A DNA stretch of 64,000 nt from Cytophaga hutchinsonii ATCC 33406 (GCF_000014145.1 NC_008255.1:1489501-1553500), one strand, 5' to 3'; counted from the stretch's first letter, positions 24,965-33,754 are shown. Notes: a model not told the origin generated them from the sequence alone. Made by a program: numbers and translations.

Positions 24965-25783
24965 TTATGTCAAGTGCTTTTTAAGCTTATCAAACAATTC
25001 GTGTTCTGTTCTGAATTTTACTTTTTCTATTTGTGCAAAAGGAGTAAGACCCGCAACATTTCCTGCGAATACGATATCAGACTTCTCTAATTCGGTGATG
25101 TTGTAAAATCCGGTTTTGAATTCAATATTAGTTACAGCACAATACTGCTGAATTTGCTTGCGCATAACGCCGTCAATGCAGCCTGTTTCAATTCCCGGCG
25201 TATAGATTGTATTGTTTTTGATCCAGAACAGATTTGCCTGAAGGCATTCGCTTACATTGCCGTCAATATCTGTAATGATAATGTCGTTTGCTTTACGGCG
25301 CTTCATTTCAAGTCCTGCCAGTACATACCTGCCCGAACTCAGCAATTTATACATAGAGCCTTTATAGTAGTGATTACGCACATCGTCCGAAAAGACTACA
25401 TATTCTTTGCTTATCTGATTGGAGGCGATGTGTTCTTTTACCAAAACCGTTAGAATACCATTCGTAGATTCAGGCGCATACAAACCACCCCAGTTTCTAT
25501 GCACCATTAATTTGATGCGAACGTCAGCTCCGTATCCGTTCTTCTTAATGAGTTCATGAATGATGTTTTCCAATTCCGTTTCGTTGGAGCAGATCTCATT
25601 GGTAAGTTCCATGCAGGCCATCGATTTTTGCAGCCTGGAGAAGTGATCTGAAAAATATCGAATGCTGTTATTTTTATAAAGCATTGTTTCAAAGACACCA
25701 TCTCCGTATTGGAAGGCTCTATTGTCTATAGTAAAGAGCGCTTCTGAATCCGGTATAAATTGTCCGTTTGAATATATAATCAT
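24965..25783 (-). CDS. Class IV PLP aminotransferase (aminodeoxychorismate lyase / branched-chain type)
   Basis: 272 aa from the ATG at 25783 (a GTG at 25813 would add 10 residues). Fold type IV marks include Phe-Gln-Tyr-Gly-Asp-Gly-Val-Phe-Glu-Thr near residue 24-33, the Lys-bearing Tyr-Lys-Leu-Leu-Ser-Ser-Gly-Arg-Tyr segment, and Asp-Gly-Asn-Val-Ser-Glu. The last is followed by Ala-Asn-Leu-Phe-Trp-Ile and the phosphate-loop Gly-Cys-Ile-Asp-Gly-Val-Met-Arg. PabC-like and IlvE-like members cannot be separated by eye. The first core gene right of the island. Confidence 0.9.
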   Translation of the reverse strand: MIIYSNGQFIPDSEALFTIDNRAFQYGDGVFETMLYKNNSIRYFSDHFSRLQKSMACMELTNEICSNETELENIIHELIKKNGYGADVRIKLMVHRNWGGLYAPESTNGILTVLVKEHIASNQISKEYVVFSDDVRNHYYKGSMYKLLSSGRYVLAGLEMKRRKANDIIITDIDGNVSECLQANLFWIKNNTIYTPGIETGCIDGVMRKQIQQYCAVTNIEFKTGFYNITELEKSDIVFAGNVAGLTPFAQIEKVKFRTEHELFDKLKKHLT

Positions 25784-25852
25784 AGGTATACAATTAATGC
25801 TATAAAGATACACGCAATTTTATGCAAGTGAAAGACTGTTCGTTAAGATTGT

Positions 25853-26569
25853 TTAACGGCATGTATTTGTTTTTTTGCTTTTAGTCCGGATGAGAAACAA
25901 TGTAATTCCATAAAGAATCACCGCTTCACCTGTCCAGAAGACCCACCAGTTGTATGCCTGAGGAATATAGTTTGTCATATCCGTTAATAATGCTTCTTTG
26001 CTTGAAAGTATCCAGATATCCGATCCGTTATGTGCCTGTATATAATCCCATAAAAATGATCCTATGATAATGATACAGCCGGTGATTTGGAGTATACATT
26101 CTTCAGGCCTGAATGTTACCGAATCGTTTTTTTCCTGAGCATAGAAGATGGCGGCCGTGAGTAAAATCATGGTTAGAGAAACGATGCATGGTGCCAGTAC
26201 CGGACCTACCCAGGGAATAGGAATTAAAAACAGGATATCCCATGTAAATAAAGATGCAGGCCAGTCTAATAATAGTTTCAGGAAAACGTAATAGAAGATA
26301 TCCCAGATAGCGAAGGCGTAAATGAAAAATGCAAAACGCTGCATCCTGTTTTTTCCGGACAGAATTCCGATGCCTGCGAGCATAATAACAGTTGCTGCTT
26401 CCCGCAGGAATTCCGTAATCGCTACGGTAGGTGTAATAGGAGCTAAGGGAAATTTAAAACCCGCGGGGTAATACAGTTCACGAAGGTAAACAACTACTGC
26501 TGTTTCCATAAAACCCATGGCAATGCTGAATGCGGTAAGCCAGAAGAGAGTTTTTGTAAGGTGATTCAT
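25853..26569 (-). CDS. Polytopic membrane protein of unknown function
   Basis: 238 aa with about seven hydrophobic segments. Met-Glu-Thr near residue 21, Phe-Leu-Arg-Glu-Ala near 54 and Ile-Trp-Asp-Ile-Phe-Tyr-Tyr near 88-94 place polar or charged residues inside or next to helices. No known family recognised. Third gene of a three-gene membrane-protein unit (27468 to 25853). Confidence 0.65.
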   Translation of the reverse strand: MNHLTKTLFWLTAFSIAMGFMETAVVVYLRELYYPAGFKFPLAPITPTVAITEFLREAATVIMLAGIGILSGKNRMQRFAFFIYAFAIWDIFYYVFLKLLLDWPASLFTWDILFLIPIPWVGPVLAPCIVSLTMILLTAAIFYAQEKNDSVTFRPEECILQITGCIIIIGSFLWDYIQAHNGSDIWILSSKEALLTDMTNYIPQAYNWWVFWTGEAVILYGITLFLIRTKSKKTNTCR

Positions 26570-26571
26570 TT

Positions 26572-26618
26572 GAATTATGAATTATGATCCGCCGCGGCGG
26601 AATGAATTATGAATTATG
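26572..26618. repeat. Direct repeats flanking a 14-bp GC palindrome
   Basis: GAATTATGAATTATG occurs at 26572-26586 and 26604-26618, on both sides of the perfect palindrome TCCGCCGCGGCGGA (26588-26601). It lies between two membrane-protein genes. The palindrome is strikingly GC-rich for this genome; CCGCCGCGG recurs near 29674. Confidence 0.7.
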
Positions 26619-27095
26619 TTTTTCTATTAACCGGATTCTTTTATAACAATAGAAGAGCGGTATAAAACCAAAGAAGCCAAACGAACAATCGATCAGTTGC
26701 CAGAAAAAGGGAATACCTCTGAACGAGCCGGCAATAAATGTCAGCGGGAATACCATGGCGCAGGCAATCATTCCGAATTGAATCACCCAGATATTTTTTA
26801 CCGGATCTTTTACCGGTCCAATAAACGCAACTGCAATTACCAGGTGTGCAAAAGCAAGCCAGTCGGTGCCATAACTTAAATACGGATAGTTTTTATTTGT
26901 ATCTGCTACTGCTTCATATATAGTTGTGAGCCAGTGCTGACAAGGGGAGGGAAGAATAAACCTAAACCTCATAAGCAGGCTTAGTTCTGTTTCGATCGGG
27001 AAAGCGGTTACACCACTTAAGACCAGTAGTACAATAAATCCACAAAGTACGATACGTATTTTACGGAGTATGATTTTTTGTTTTGTGAGTAACAT
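26607..27095 (-). CDS. Four-helix membrane protein of unknown function
   Basis: 162 aa with four hydrophobic segments (about residues 14-32, 78-95, 102-124 and 128-150) and a basic N-terminus. Trp-Leu-Ala-Phe-Ala-His-Leu-Val-Ile-Ala and Gly-Pro-Val-Lys-Asp-Pro-Val-Lys-Asn are notable. No family recognised. Spaced 22 bp from the gene upstream and 37 bp from the one downstream, so probably one operon. Confidence 0.6.
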   Translation of the reverse strand: MLLTKQKIILRKIRIVLCGFIVLLVLSGVTAFPIETELSLLMRFRFILPSPCQHWLTTIYEAVADTNKNYPYLSYGTDWLAFAHLVIAVAFIGPVKDPVKNIWVIQFGMIACAMVFPLTFIAGSFRGIPFFWQLIDCSFGFFGFIPLFYCYKRIRLIEKHNS

Positions 27096-27117
27096 GAGTA
27101 GTAGTGTTAAAGGCTTC

Positions 27118-27468
27118 TCAGCCGAAGTTAAAATTCCATGGTGTATTAAATATTAAGCAGATGATAGCGATTGGCAAAAGAAACAATGTTATGTTAAGAA
27201 GTATGAACAGTGCATATAAGTAAGCCTTCGGCAGTTTTATCGTTAAAAATATATAGATGCAAGTGCTCAGTAAAAGTGGCTGAGCCATGAGGTTTAAGGC
27301 TGCAGCACAGATCCATAGTTCAAAGCCGGCATTAAAGCCGTAACACACAAGAACAGGAATGAAGTAAAGTGTACTGAGTAATAATAAACTACTTATAAGC
27401 ATTCGTATCAGTGCCGTTGTATCCGAAGAATTTGCTTTCTGTTGTGTATGTACTGCAGGTATATTCAT
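27118..27468 (-). CDS. Small three-helix membrane protein
   Basis: 116 aa. A polar N-terminal 20 residues are followed by three hydrophobic segments (about residues 22-45, 50-75 and 82-108). No motif recognised. First gene of the membrane-protein unit, directly downstream of two operator-like dyads. Confidence 0.6.
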   Translation of the reverse strand: MNIPAVHTQQKANSSDTTALIRMLISSLLLLSTLYFIPVLVCYGFNAGFELWICAAALNLMAQPLLLSTCIYIFLTIKLPKAYLYALFILLNITLFLLPIAIICLIFNTPWNFNFG

Positions 27469-27485
27469 ATATTTTAATAGTAAAG

Positions 27486-27575
27486 AACTTTGAATTACAA
27501 AGTTTATAAGTATTTAAATTCAATAAATTGGGAATGGTTAATTGTAATAATATAAAGAACTTTGTATTTCAAAGT
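27486..27575. promoter_or_regulatory. Paired operator-like dyads upstream of a membrane-protein operon
   Basis: Two related palindromes: AACTTTGAATTACAAAGTT (27486-27504) and ACTTTGTATTTCAAAGT (27559-27575), with centres 72 bp apart. They lie 18-107 bp upstream of the first membrane gene, where a dimeric repressor or activator would bind. No candidate regulator gene is adjacent. Confidence 0.65.
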
Positions 27576-27680
27576 AAATGCAAAATTTAACAAACAGCAA
27601 ATTTTTACTGATTTATTTTACAGAAACGATCAATCAGTGTTAATACAGAATGGGAAAGATTAGAGTTAAAACTAAGCGGT

Positions 27681-28589
27681 TCAGGAGTCTTTTTTACCTA
27701 CGATCCACACACCGGTTATGATAAAAGCGGTTCCGATTCCCTGACGGAGGGTAAATGGTTCTTTGAGAATAATATTGGCCAGTGCAATTGTAAAAACGGG
27801 ACCTAACGTAGCTATGATGGACGATTTTTCGGTGCCGATTAATTTGATGGATTGCGCCAGAGTTAACGATGGGATAACGGTAGCAATAATTGCCATGGCA
27901 AAACCGACCCATAAAATTTCAGAAGATGTATGTGTTAAGTCGGGGATACCGTTTACTAACCCCTGGTGGATCATAACAGACAGCGTAGAAACGAGCATGG
28001 CATACGCAGTATACCGTTGTGCACCGATTACCGGTATTAACCGTCCGCTGCCTACAATATAAAAGGCATACGTTAACGCGCAGGCAAAAACCAATATGCT
28101 GCCTTTGATCAGATTTTCTGTTGTTGATTCGGTATTCCCTAAATAAATAAAAAAGATGCCGATATAGGTAAGCACCAATGCCAGGTAATCTTTGCGTTGC
28201 AGCTTGCTTCCAAACAGCAACGTGTTTAATACTACGATTAAGGTTGGATAAATAAACAGGATCAGGCGTTCAAGCGATGCGCTGATGTAGGAGAGGCCCA
28301 TGAAATCAAACAGGCTGGAAATATAATAGCCGATGAAACCAAGCAGTACAATCCAGATCCATTGTATACGCGTAATTTTCATGTCTGCATTTTTTGAATA
28401 AATAACAGCAAGAATAATGTATAAGGGCAAGGAGAAAAACAGTCGAAGAAATAAAATAAACACAGTATCAGCCCCATACATATAGGCAATCTTTACCATG
28501 ATGGCTTTGGTTGAAAAACATGCTGCACTGCAAACGCCTAAAAATACACCTAAATATTGTTTTTGAATTGAATTTGGTATTGCAGTCAT
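27681..28589 (-). CDS. EamA/DMT-superfamily transporter
   Basis: 302 aa with ten predicted helices arranged as two EamA repeats (about residues 12-142 and 157-298). The second repeat holds the typical Ile-Ile-Ala-Thr-Leu-Gly-Pro-Val-Phe-Thr-Ile-Ala followed by Leu-Lys-Glu-Pro-Phe-Thr. An inner-membrane exporter or permease for small metabolites; substrate unknown. Divergent from gpsA with a 64-bp gap. Confidence 0.9.
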   Translation of the reverse strand: MTAIPNSIQKQYLGVFLGVCSAACFSTKAIMVKIAYMYGADTVFILFLRLFFSLPLYIILAVIYSKNADMKITRIQWIWIVLLGFIGYYISSLFDFMGLSYISASLERLILFIYPTLIVVLNTLLFGSKLQRKDYLALVLTYIGIFFIYLGNTESTTENLIKGSILVFACALTYAFYIVGSGRLIPVIGAQRYTAYAMLVSTLSVMIHQGLVNGIPDLTHTSSEILWVGFAMAIIATVIPSLTLAQSIKLIGTEKSSIIATLGPVFTIALANIILKEPFTLRQGIGTAFIITGVWIVGKKDS

Positions 28590-28653
28590 TAATAGGTTTA
28601 CGTTTAATGATGTATATTTACATAATCTTTAAACAAACATAATACGAATACTG

Positions 28654-29661
28654 ATGCAGAAAAAGGTAGACGCAACAAAAATTGCAGTAATAGGTGGAGG
28701 AAGTTGGGCAACCGCACTTGTTAAAATACTTTCAGAACAGAATGTTCGCATCAATTGGTGGTTAAAGAATAAAAAAGATGTTGATTATATTTTACAGCAT
28801 GGCAAGAACCCCAATTATTTAAGCAATGTCCCGATTGATACAAAAAAAGTTACTCCGACTACAAATGTCAGAAAAGCATTAGAAGGTGCCTCGGTTGTAA
28901 TTTTTGTTGTGCCCGCAGCTTTTATAGGTGAGGTACTGGAAACAATTCCGGCAGCAGACTTAAAAGATAAAATTGTGGTGTCTGCTATCAAAGGTATGAT
29001 ACCTTCTGAAAATATACTGGTTACAGACCTGTTACAGAAAACACACGCGGTACCTTCTCAGAAGATCTGTATCATCGCGGGGCCTTGCCACGCCGAAGAA
29101 GTAGCCTTAGAGAAACGTTCTTATTTATCCATTGCCGGTGAAGATTTTACTGCCGCATCCGTAGTAGCCGATCTGCTTCAGTGCGGTTTTGTTAAAGCAA
29201 CCGTTGTTGAAGATCTGTATGGCGTAGAATATTGTGCCGTAATGAAAAATGTTGTGGCCATTGCCTGCGGTATTGCAAGAGGATTAAACTACGGAGACAA
29301 TTTTCAGGCAGTTTTAGTATCTAATGCCATGTTAGAGATCGAATTGTTTGTAGATGCATTAAGTAAAAAGGAGCGGAACTGGAATGCTTCTGCTTACCTG
29401 GGAGATTTACTGGTTACCTGTTATTCACCATATAGTCGCAACCGTACCTTAGGAAACATGGTTGGCAGAGGATACTCGGTTAAAGCCGCACAGGTAGAAA
29501 TGAATATGATTGCAGAAGGGTATTATGCCGTTAAATGTGTGTATGAACTGAATAAAAAGCTGCATGTACAGATGCCGATTACAAAGGCTGTATATAATAT
29601 TCTATATGAAAAAATTTCACCTTCAGTAGAATTGAGAATTCTTGAAGATTCTATGTGCTAA
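28654..29661 (+). CDS. gpsA: Glycerol-3-phosphate dehydrogenase [NAD(P)+]
   Basis: 335 aa, standard length. The N-terminus has Gly-Gly-Gly-Ser-Trp-Ala-Thr-Ala for NAD(P) binding. Ala-Gly-Pro-Cys-His-Ala-Glu-Glu marks the catalytic domain, and Met-Lys-Asn-Val-Val-Ala-Ile-Ala-Cys-Gly-Ile carries the active Lys. Makes sn-glycerol-3-phosphate for phospholipids in the cytoplasm. Confidence 0.96.
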   Translation: MQKKVDATKIAVIGGGSWATALVKILSEQNVRINWWLKNKKDVDYILQHGKNPNYLSNVPIDTKKVTPTTNVRKALEGASVVIFVVPAAFIGEVLETIPAADLKDKIVVSAIKGMIPSENILVTDLLQKTHAVPSQKICIIAGPCHAEEVALEKRSYLSIAGEDFTAASVVADLLQCGFVKATVVEDLYGVEYCAVMKNVVAIACGIARGLNYGDNFQAVLVSNAMLEIELFVDALSKKERNWNASAYLGDLLVTCYSPYSRNRTLGNMVGRGYSVKAAQVEMNMIAEGYYAVKCVYELNKKLHVQMPITKAVYNILYEKISPSVELRILEDSMC

Positions 29662-29667
29662 AATATG

Positions 29668-29706
29668 TTGGTTCCGCCGCGGCAATACATTGTTACGCGG
29701 AACCAA
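29668..29706. terminator. Stem-loop between convergent gpsA and maf
   Basis: A 10-bp stem (29668-29677 with 29697-29706, TTGGTTCCGC/GCGGAACCAA) closes a 19-nt loop that includes CGCGGC. It has no long T-run but is positioned between the two convergent stops. Confidence 0.5.
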
Positions 29707-29708
29707 TA

Positions 29709-30365
29709 TCAGATGCCGAAGTATAAATATTTATTAGGTTCTTCCGGTCTGTTAGAATTTATTTGGTTCAGTTCCAGTTCAGGATTGAACATTTTTTCGA
29801 GTTCGTCTATTAATTTTGAAACAGGTAATCCCATTACGTTATAAAAATCTCCCTGTATTTTTTTTATTCCAACCATTCCCAGCCATTCCTGAATACCGTA
29901 TGCACCCGCTTTATCAAACGGTTTGTGGTTTTCAATGTAGTAATTGATATAAGTTTCTGAAAGCGGCTTAAAAAACACTTCAGTAATGTCGTAGAATGAA
30001 CGTTCTTTTTCGCCATAACAGATGGTTACACCTGTTATTACTTCATGCATGTTGTTGGAAAGTTTGCGCAGCATGTCTTTTGCTTCTTCCGCAGAACCTG
30101 GTTTATTGAACACATCTCTGCGTTGTACAACAATCGTATCCGCTGCAATAATGAGACTGTCAGGGAAGTCTGCTTTTACAGCGTGTGCTTTGATTTTAGA
30201 CAGGTATAGAGGGATTTCAGAACGTTGTAAATAGACGGGGTAGTTTTCTTCAACGTTTTTAGTATGGATGCGGAAATTAATTCCCGCATCCTCTAATAAT
30301 TGTTTTCTTCTCGGAGAGCCGGAAGCTAAAATTATGTCCGTGTTGTGTAGGTGGTTGATGAACAC
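29709..30365 (-). CDS. maf: Maf-family nucleoside triphosphate pyrophosphatase
   Basis: 218 aa with a GTG start whose G overlaps the TAG stop of the TPR gene. The Maf signatures Ala-Ser-Gly-Ser-Pro-Arg-Arg-Lys-Gln-Leu-Leu near residue 15, Ala-Ala-Asp-Thr-Ile-Val-Val near 73, and Asp-Lys-Ala-Gly-Ala-Tyr-Gly-Ile-Gln are intact. Hydrolyses non-canonical or modified NTPs. About 25 residues longer than usual at the C-terminus. Co-transcribed with the TPR gene upstream. Confidence 0.93.
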   Translation of the reverse strand: MFINHLHNTDIILASGSPRRKQLLEDAGINFRIHTKNVEENYPVYLQRSEIPLYLSKIKAHAVKADFPDSLIIAADTIVVQRRDVFNKPGSAEEAKDMLRKLSNNMHEVITGVTICYGEKERSFYDITEVFFKPLSETYINYYIENHKPFDKAGAYGIQEWLGMVGIKKIQGDFYNVMGLPVSKLIDELEKMFNPELELNQINSNRPEEPNKYLYFGI

Positions 30366-31912
30366 TATTTCTTACAAATATCTTTTTGTAAAACAATAGA
30401 TTCCTGATCGCCAAGTGCAACAGCTTTTGCTAAGTCTGCGCAGGCACCTTCTTTATCTTTGATTTCACTTTTTAATACCGCTCTGTATCTGTACGCTTCA
30501 GGATTGTTTTCATTGAGTGTGATCGCTTTATTGAAATCATCCATTGCTTCTTTATCTTTTTTGATGTTCATATTAAAGAAACCACGATTTGCGTAGGCTG
30601 CAGATTCATTCGGGAATTTTTTAACAATTTCATCGTATTCTTTAATGGCAGCTGTTTTATCACCCATCATGTATAAGGTATTTGCTTTTTGAAAATACGC
30701 TTCTTCATATTGAGGTTTTAATGAAATACATTTATTGTAATCTTTTATAGCACCTTCGTAGTCGCCTTCTTCACGTTTGCAGTATGCTCTGTTGAAATAG
30801 GCAGGATGATCGTTTGGATCAAGCTGTATGGCTTTATTAAAATCTTTTATTGCATCACTGAAATTATCTAAATAGCTTTTTGAAAAGCCTCTGTAAAAGT
30901 AAGCGTATGTAAAGTTCGGATACAGAACAATTGCCTTGTTGTAATCTGCAATAGCTTCTACGTGCTTGCCAAATTCAGCTTTGGATTGTCCTCTGCCAAA
31001 ATATGCCTGGAAATTATCCGGCTGCAATGCAATCACTTTTGAATAATCGGTGATTGATTCTTCGTAACGGCTTAATAAAAATAATTCGTGTGCACGGTTT
31101 TGATATGCTTCAGCATAAGAAGAATCGTATTTGATTGCCGTTGTAAAATCTGCAATTGCCTCATCTCTAAAACCTTCTTTGCTTTTAGACATACCTCTCT
31201 TTGAGAATGCTGCTGTGTACTTCGGTTTTATATCAATTGCTTTGTCAAAATTTGTGATTGCTGCAGGATAATCACCAAGTTCCATTTTGCATAAACCCAT
31301 ATAATAATACGCTTCATATCCGTTTGGATCGGCTACAGCAGCAGCTTTAAATTTATCATATGCGCCAATAAAATTTCCTTTTTTGAATAACTCTAAACCT
31401 TCATTGAAAGTACCGTGCGTATCAATATTTGAAAATACAGTATATTCAAATTCAATGTAGTCATTGTTATTGCCGCCAGTTGCTTTTGATTTTCCATCAT
31501 CTTCAATGTGTGTGATTTTAATCCATGCAAAACTCTTGGATTCTCTGATTTTAGCGATGTAGACATCACCTACCTTAACCTCATCAATGCTGGATGTATA
31601 TTTTCCTGCATTAAAAGCAGATTCTAGTGATTCGTAAGATAATTTGGGTAATGTTTTGTCGACTTTTAAAAAATGAGAAGAATTATAGGATTTGAATGTT
31701 TTTTTGAAAACAGGCAAATCAATTGAATCGGTAATGTTTACTAAATCTTTATGATCAGCTTTTGATGTGATAAACAAAGCTTTATGTTCTAATAAATCCC
31801 ATGATGCTGCTCCCGGGCCCTGCATATTAAATATTTTTCCTTTATTGGATGTTTGGGCAGAAACAGAAAAAACAAGTGTTAATAAAGCTGAAAATAGTAA
31901 TGAATGTTTCAT
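30365..31912 (-). CDS. Exported tetratricopeptide-repeat protein
   Basis: 515 aa with a signal peptide (residues 1-19, Ser-Ala-Gln). The first 165 residues are a unique beta-rich region with a Phe-Ala-Trp-Ile-Lys-Ile-Thr segment. From about 170 to 495 there are eight to nine TPR units with the usual Ala-Tyr-x-x-Arg-Gly and Ala-Ile-x-Asp-Phe/Tyr-Asn-Lys-Ala pattern. Likely a periplasmic scaffold; partners unknown. It overlaps maf by one base. Confidence 0.85.
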   Translation of the reverse strand: MKHSLLFSALLTLVFSVSAQTSNKGKIFNMQGPGAASWDLLEHKALFITSKADHKDLVNITDSIDLPVFKKTFKSYNSSHFLKVDKTLPKLSYESLESAFNAGKYTSSIDEVKVGDVYIAKIRESKSFAWIKITHIEDDGKSKATGGNNNDYIEFEYTVFSNIDTHGTFNEGLELFKKGNFIGAYDKFKAAAVADPNGYEAYYYMGLCKMELGDYPAAITNFDKAIDIKPKYTAAFSKRGMSKSKEGFRDEAIADFTTAIKYDSSYAEAYQNRAHELFLLSRYEESITDYSKVIALQPDNFQAYFGRGQSKAEFGKHVEAIADYNKAIVLYPNFTYAYFYRGFSKSYLDNFSDAIKDFNKAIQLDPNDHPAYFNRAYCKREEGDYEGAIKDYNKCISLKPQYEEAYFQKANTLYMMGDKTAAIKEYDEIVKKFPNESAAYANRGFFNMNIKKDKEAMDDFNKAITLNENNPEAYRYRAVLKSEIKDKEGACADLAKAVALGDQESIVLQKDICKK

Positions 31913-32135
31913 ATTAATAAATATCCTCTTTAGAGTAAAAAGCTTTTATTCTTCGAATTTTAAAACAATGTATTGATTTTTTTTTAGAAAAACCTTGTTT
32001 GTGGATGAATTCTCAATTTTGTTATACGTATTCTTTAAAAAAATCCCTTTGCTGAAAAAATAATTTGTGATTTAAATCCGTGTTACGTTGCCGTAGATTT
32101 TATCTACATTCCTTTAAAATACGGGTAAAATTTAT

Positions 32136-32143
32136 TAGATTTG
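32136..32143 (+). promoter_or_regulatory. Candidate -7 element before the oxoamine synthase gene
   Basis: TAGATTTG matches the Bacteroidota -7 consensus TAnnTTTG, 65 bp before the TTG start. No clear TTTG -33 element was found. Confidence 0.35.
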
Positions 32144-32208
32144 GAAGTTTAACAGGTGTAAAACCACCTTATATAATTAAGTTAGTTTAACTATAAAATT
32201 GTACTACT

Positions 32209-33453
32209 TTGGATCTGTTTGAGAAATTACAGCACGACAGAGGGCCCTTAGGGAAGCACTCAAATATCGCTCACGGTTATTTTGCATTTCCTAAATTGGA
32301 AGGCGATATCGCTCCTCATATGAAATTTAGAGGGAAAGATGTATTAAACTGGAGTTTGAATAACTATATAGGGTTAGCAAATCATCCGGAAGTGCGTAAA
32401 GCTGATACAGACGGAACTTCTCAATATGGTTTAGCTTACCCAATGGGTGCGCGTATGATGTCAGGTAACTCTAATTTGATTGAAGAGTTCGAATCACAGC
32501 TTGCAAACTTCATGGGTAAAGAAGATGCAATGGTATTGAATTTCGGATACCAAGGTATCATGTCTATCATTGATGCGTTACTGGATCGTCATGATATCGT
32601 TATTTACGATTCTGAATCACATGCATGTATCATAGACGGTATGCGTATGCACATCGGAAAGCGTTTGGTTTTCCCGCACAACGATATCGATAACTTAAAA
32701 ACACAGTTAGAGCGTGCCAATAAAATGATTGACCCTGCTAAAGGTTCAATTCTAGTAATTACTGAAGGCGTATTCGGTATGGCAGGTGATATGGGTAAAT
32801 TGAAGGAAATTGTTGAATTGAAAAAACACTATTCGTTCCGTTTACTGATAGATGATGCACATGGTTTTGGTACTATGGGTAAAACGGGTGCAGGTGCAGC
32901 GGAAGAGCAGGGGGTACAGGATGAAGTGGATATTTACTTCTCTACGTTTGCTAAATCTATGGCGAGTGTAGGTGCATTTGTAGCTTCAAAAGAAAACATT
33001 ATTGAGTATTTAAGATATAATACACGTTCTCAGATTTTCGCAAAAACATTGCCGATGGCATTGGTTGTCGGAAATATGAAACGTCTGGAATTGCTTCGTA
33101 CACAACCTCAGTTAAGAGATAATCTTTGGAATGTGGTTCGTGCCTTACAATCAGGCTTAAAAGAAAAAGGGTTTAATATTGGTAATACACAATCACCGGT
33201 AACACCTGTATATTTGAGCGGAACGGAATCAGAAGCAGCTCAAATGATCATTGATTTAAGAGAGAATTACGGTATATTCTGTTCGATAGTAATATATCCG
33301 GTTGTTCCTAAGGGAGTTATGATGCTTCGTTTAATCCCGACAGCTGAGCATACCCTGGCAGACGTAACAAGAACGATCAATGCTTTTGCTGAAATCGCTG
33401 AAAAATTGAAACAAGGCGTTTATAGCAAAAGTTTAACAAACATTTCTATCTAA
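32209..33453 (+). CDS. Alpha-oxoamine synthase (serine palmitoyltransferase / cysteate acyltransferase-like)
   Basis: 414 aa from a TTG start; the first downstream in-frame ATG would remove about 37 conserved residues. PLP fold I marks include Ser-Leu-Asn-Asn-Tyr-Ile-Gly-Leu near residue 49, Asp-Ser-Glu-Ser-His-Ala-Cys, and Ile-Asp-Asp-Ala-His-Gly-Phe-Gly. The Schiff-base Lys249 lies in Thr-Phe-Ala-Lys-Ser-Met-Ala-Ser. Family members condense an acyl thioester with Ser, Gly, Ala or cysteate. In gliding Bacteroidota this could make sphingolipid or sulfonolipid (capnine) bases. Which amino acid is used cannot be told from sequence alone. Confidence 0.85.
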   Translation: MDLFEKLQHDRGPLGKHSNIAHGYFAFPKLEGDIAPHMKFRGKDVLNWSLNNYIGLANHPEVRKADTDGTSQYGLAYPMGARMMSGNSNLIEEFESQLANFMGKEDAMVLNFGYQGIMSIIDALLDRHDIVIYDSESHACIIDGMRMHIGKRLVFPHNDIDNLKTQLERANKMIDPAKGSILVITEGVFGMAGDMGKLKEIVELKKHYSFRLLIDDAHGFGTMGKTGAGAAEEQGVQDEVDIYFSTFAKSMASVGAFVASKENIIEYLRYNTRSQIFAKTLPMALVVGNMKRLELLRTQPQLRDNLWNVVRALQSGLKEKGFNIGNTQSPVTPVYLSGTESEAAQMIIDLRENYGIFCSIVIYPVVPKGVMMLRLIPTAEHTLADVTRTINAFAEIAEKLKQGVYSKSLTNISI

Positions 33454-33462
33454 AAGAAAAAT

Positions 33463-33505
33463 CGAAATATATTGCCAATGTATTGCGCATTCGCAATATA
33501 TTTCG
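33463..33505 (+). terminator. Stem-loop after the oxoamine synthase gene
   Basis: A perfect 13-bp stem (33463-33475 with 33493-33505) with a 17-nt loop just after the stop at 33453. The stem is AT-rich with a weak T-rich tail, so it may act as 3'-end protection rather than full termination. Confidence 0.55.
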
Positions 33506-33554
33506 TATTTTCAATTATTAAACGATTAGTTAAAACTCAAAATTTTTGGATACA

Positions 33555-33734
33555 ATGAACAGATTTGAACAACTTAAAGACCTTATTGCTTCTTTAGAAG
33601 CAGACTTTGTTAAGTTTTATGACAAACAAAATAGTGCTGCTGGTACTAGAGTAAGAAAAGGAATGCAAGATTTGAAAAATATTGCACAAGACATCAGAAA
33701 AGAAGTTCAGGATGCTAAAAATTCTGCAGAATAA
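33555..33734 (+). CDS. Histone H1-like (Hc1-type) small DNA-associated protein
   Basis: 59 aa from the ATG at 33555 (a TTG lies three codons earlier). Met-Asn-Arg-Phe-Glu-Gln-Leu-Lys, Lys-Phe-Tyr-Asp-Lys and Ser-Ala-Ala-Gly-Thr-Arg-Val-Arg-Lys-Gly-Met-Gln-Asp-Leu-Lys match the conserved N-terminal domain of Bacteroidota histone H1-like proteins. The Lys/Ala-rich tail of chlamydial Hc1 is missing. Presumed nucleoid-associated. Very short but conserved, and it has its own strong terminator. Confidence 0.85.
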   Translation: MNRFEQLKDLIASLEADFVKFYDKQNSAAGTRVRKGMQDLKNIAQDIRKEVQDAKNSAE

Positions 33735-33754
33735 TCTAGTCTGACTGTTTTGAA

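Noticed and set aside
24842..25090. 82-codon plus-strand ORF at the island right edge.
   Set aside because: Antisense to the recombinase remnant and the aminotransferase C-terminus, both with clear motifs.
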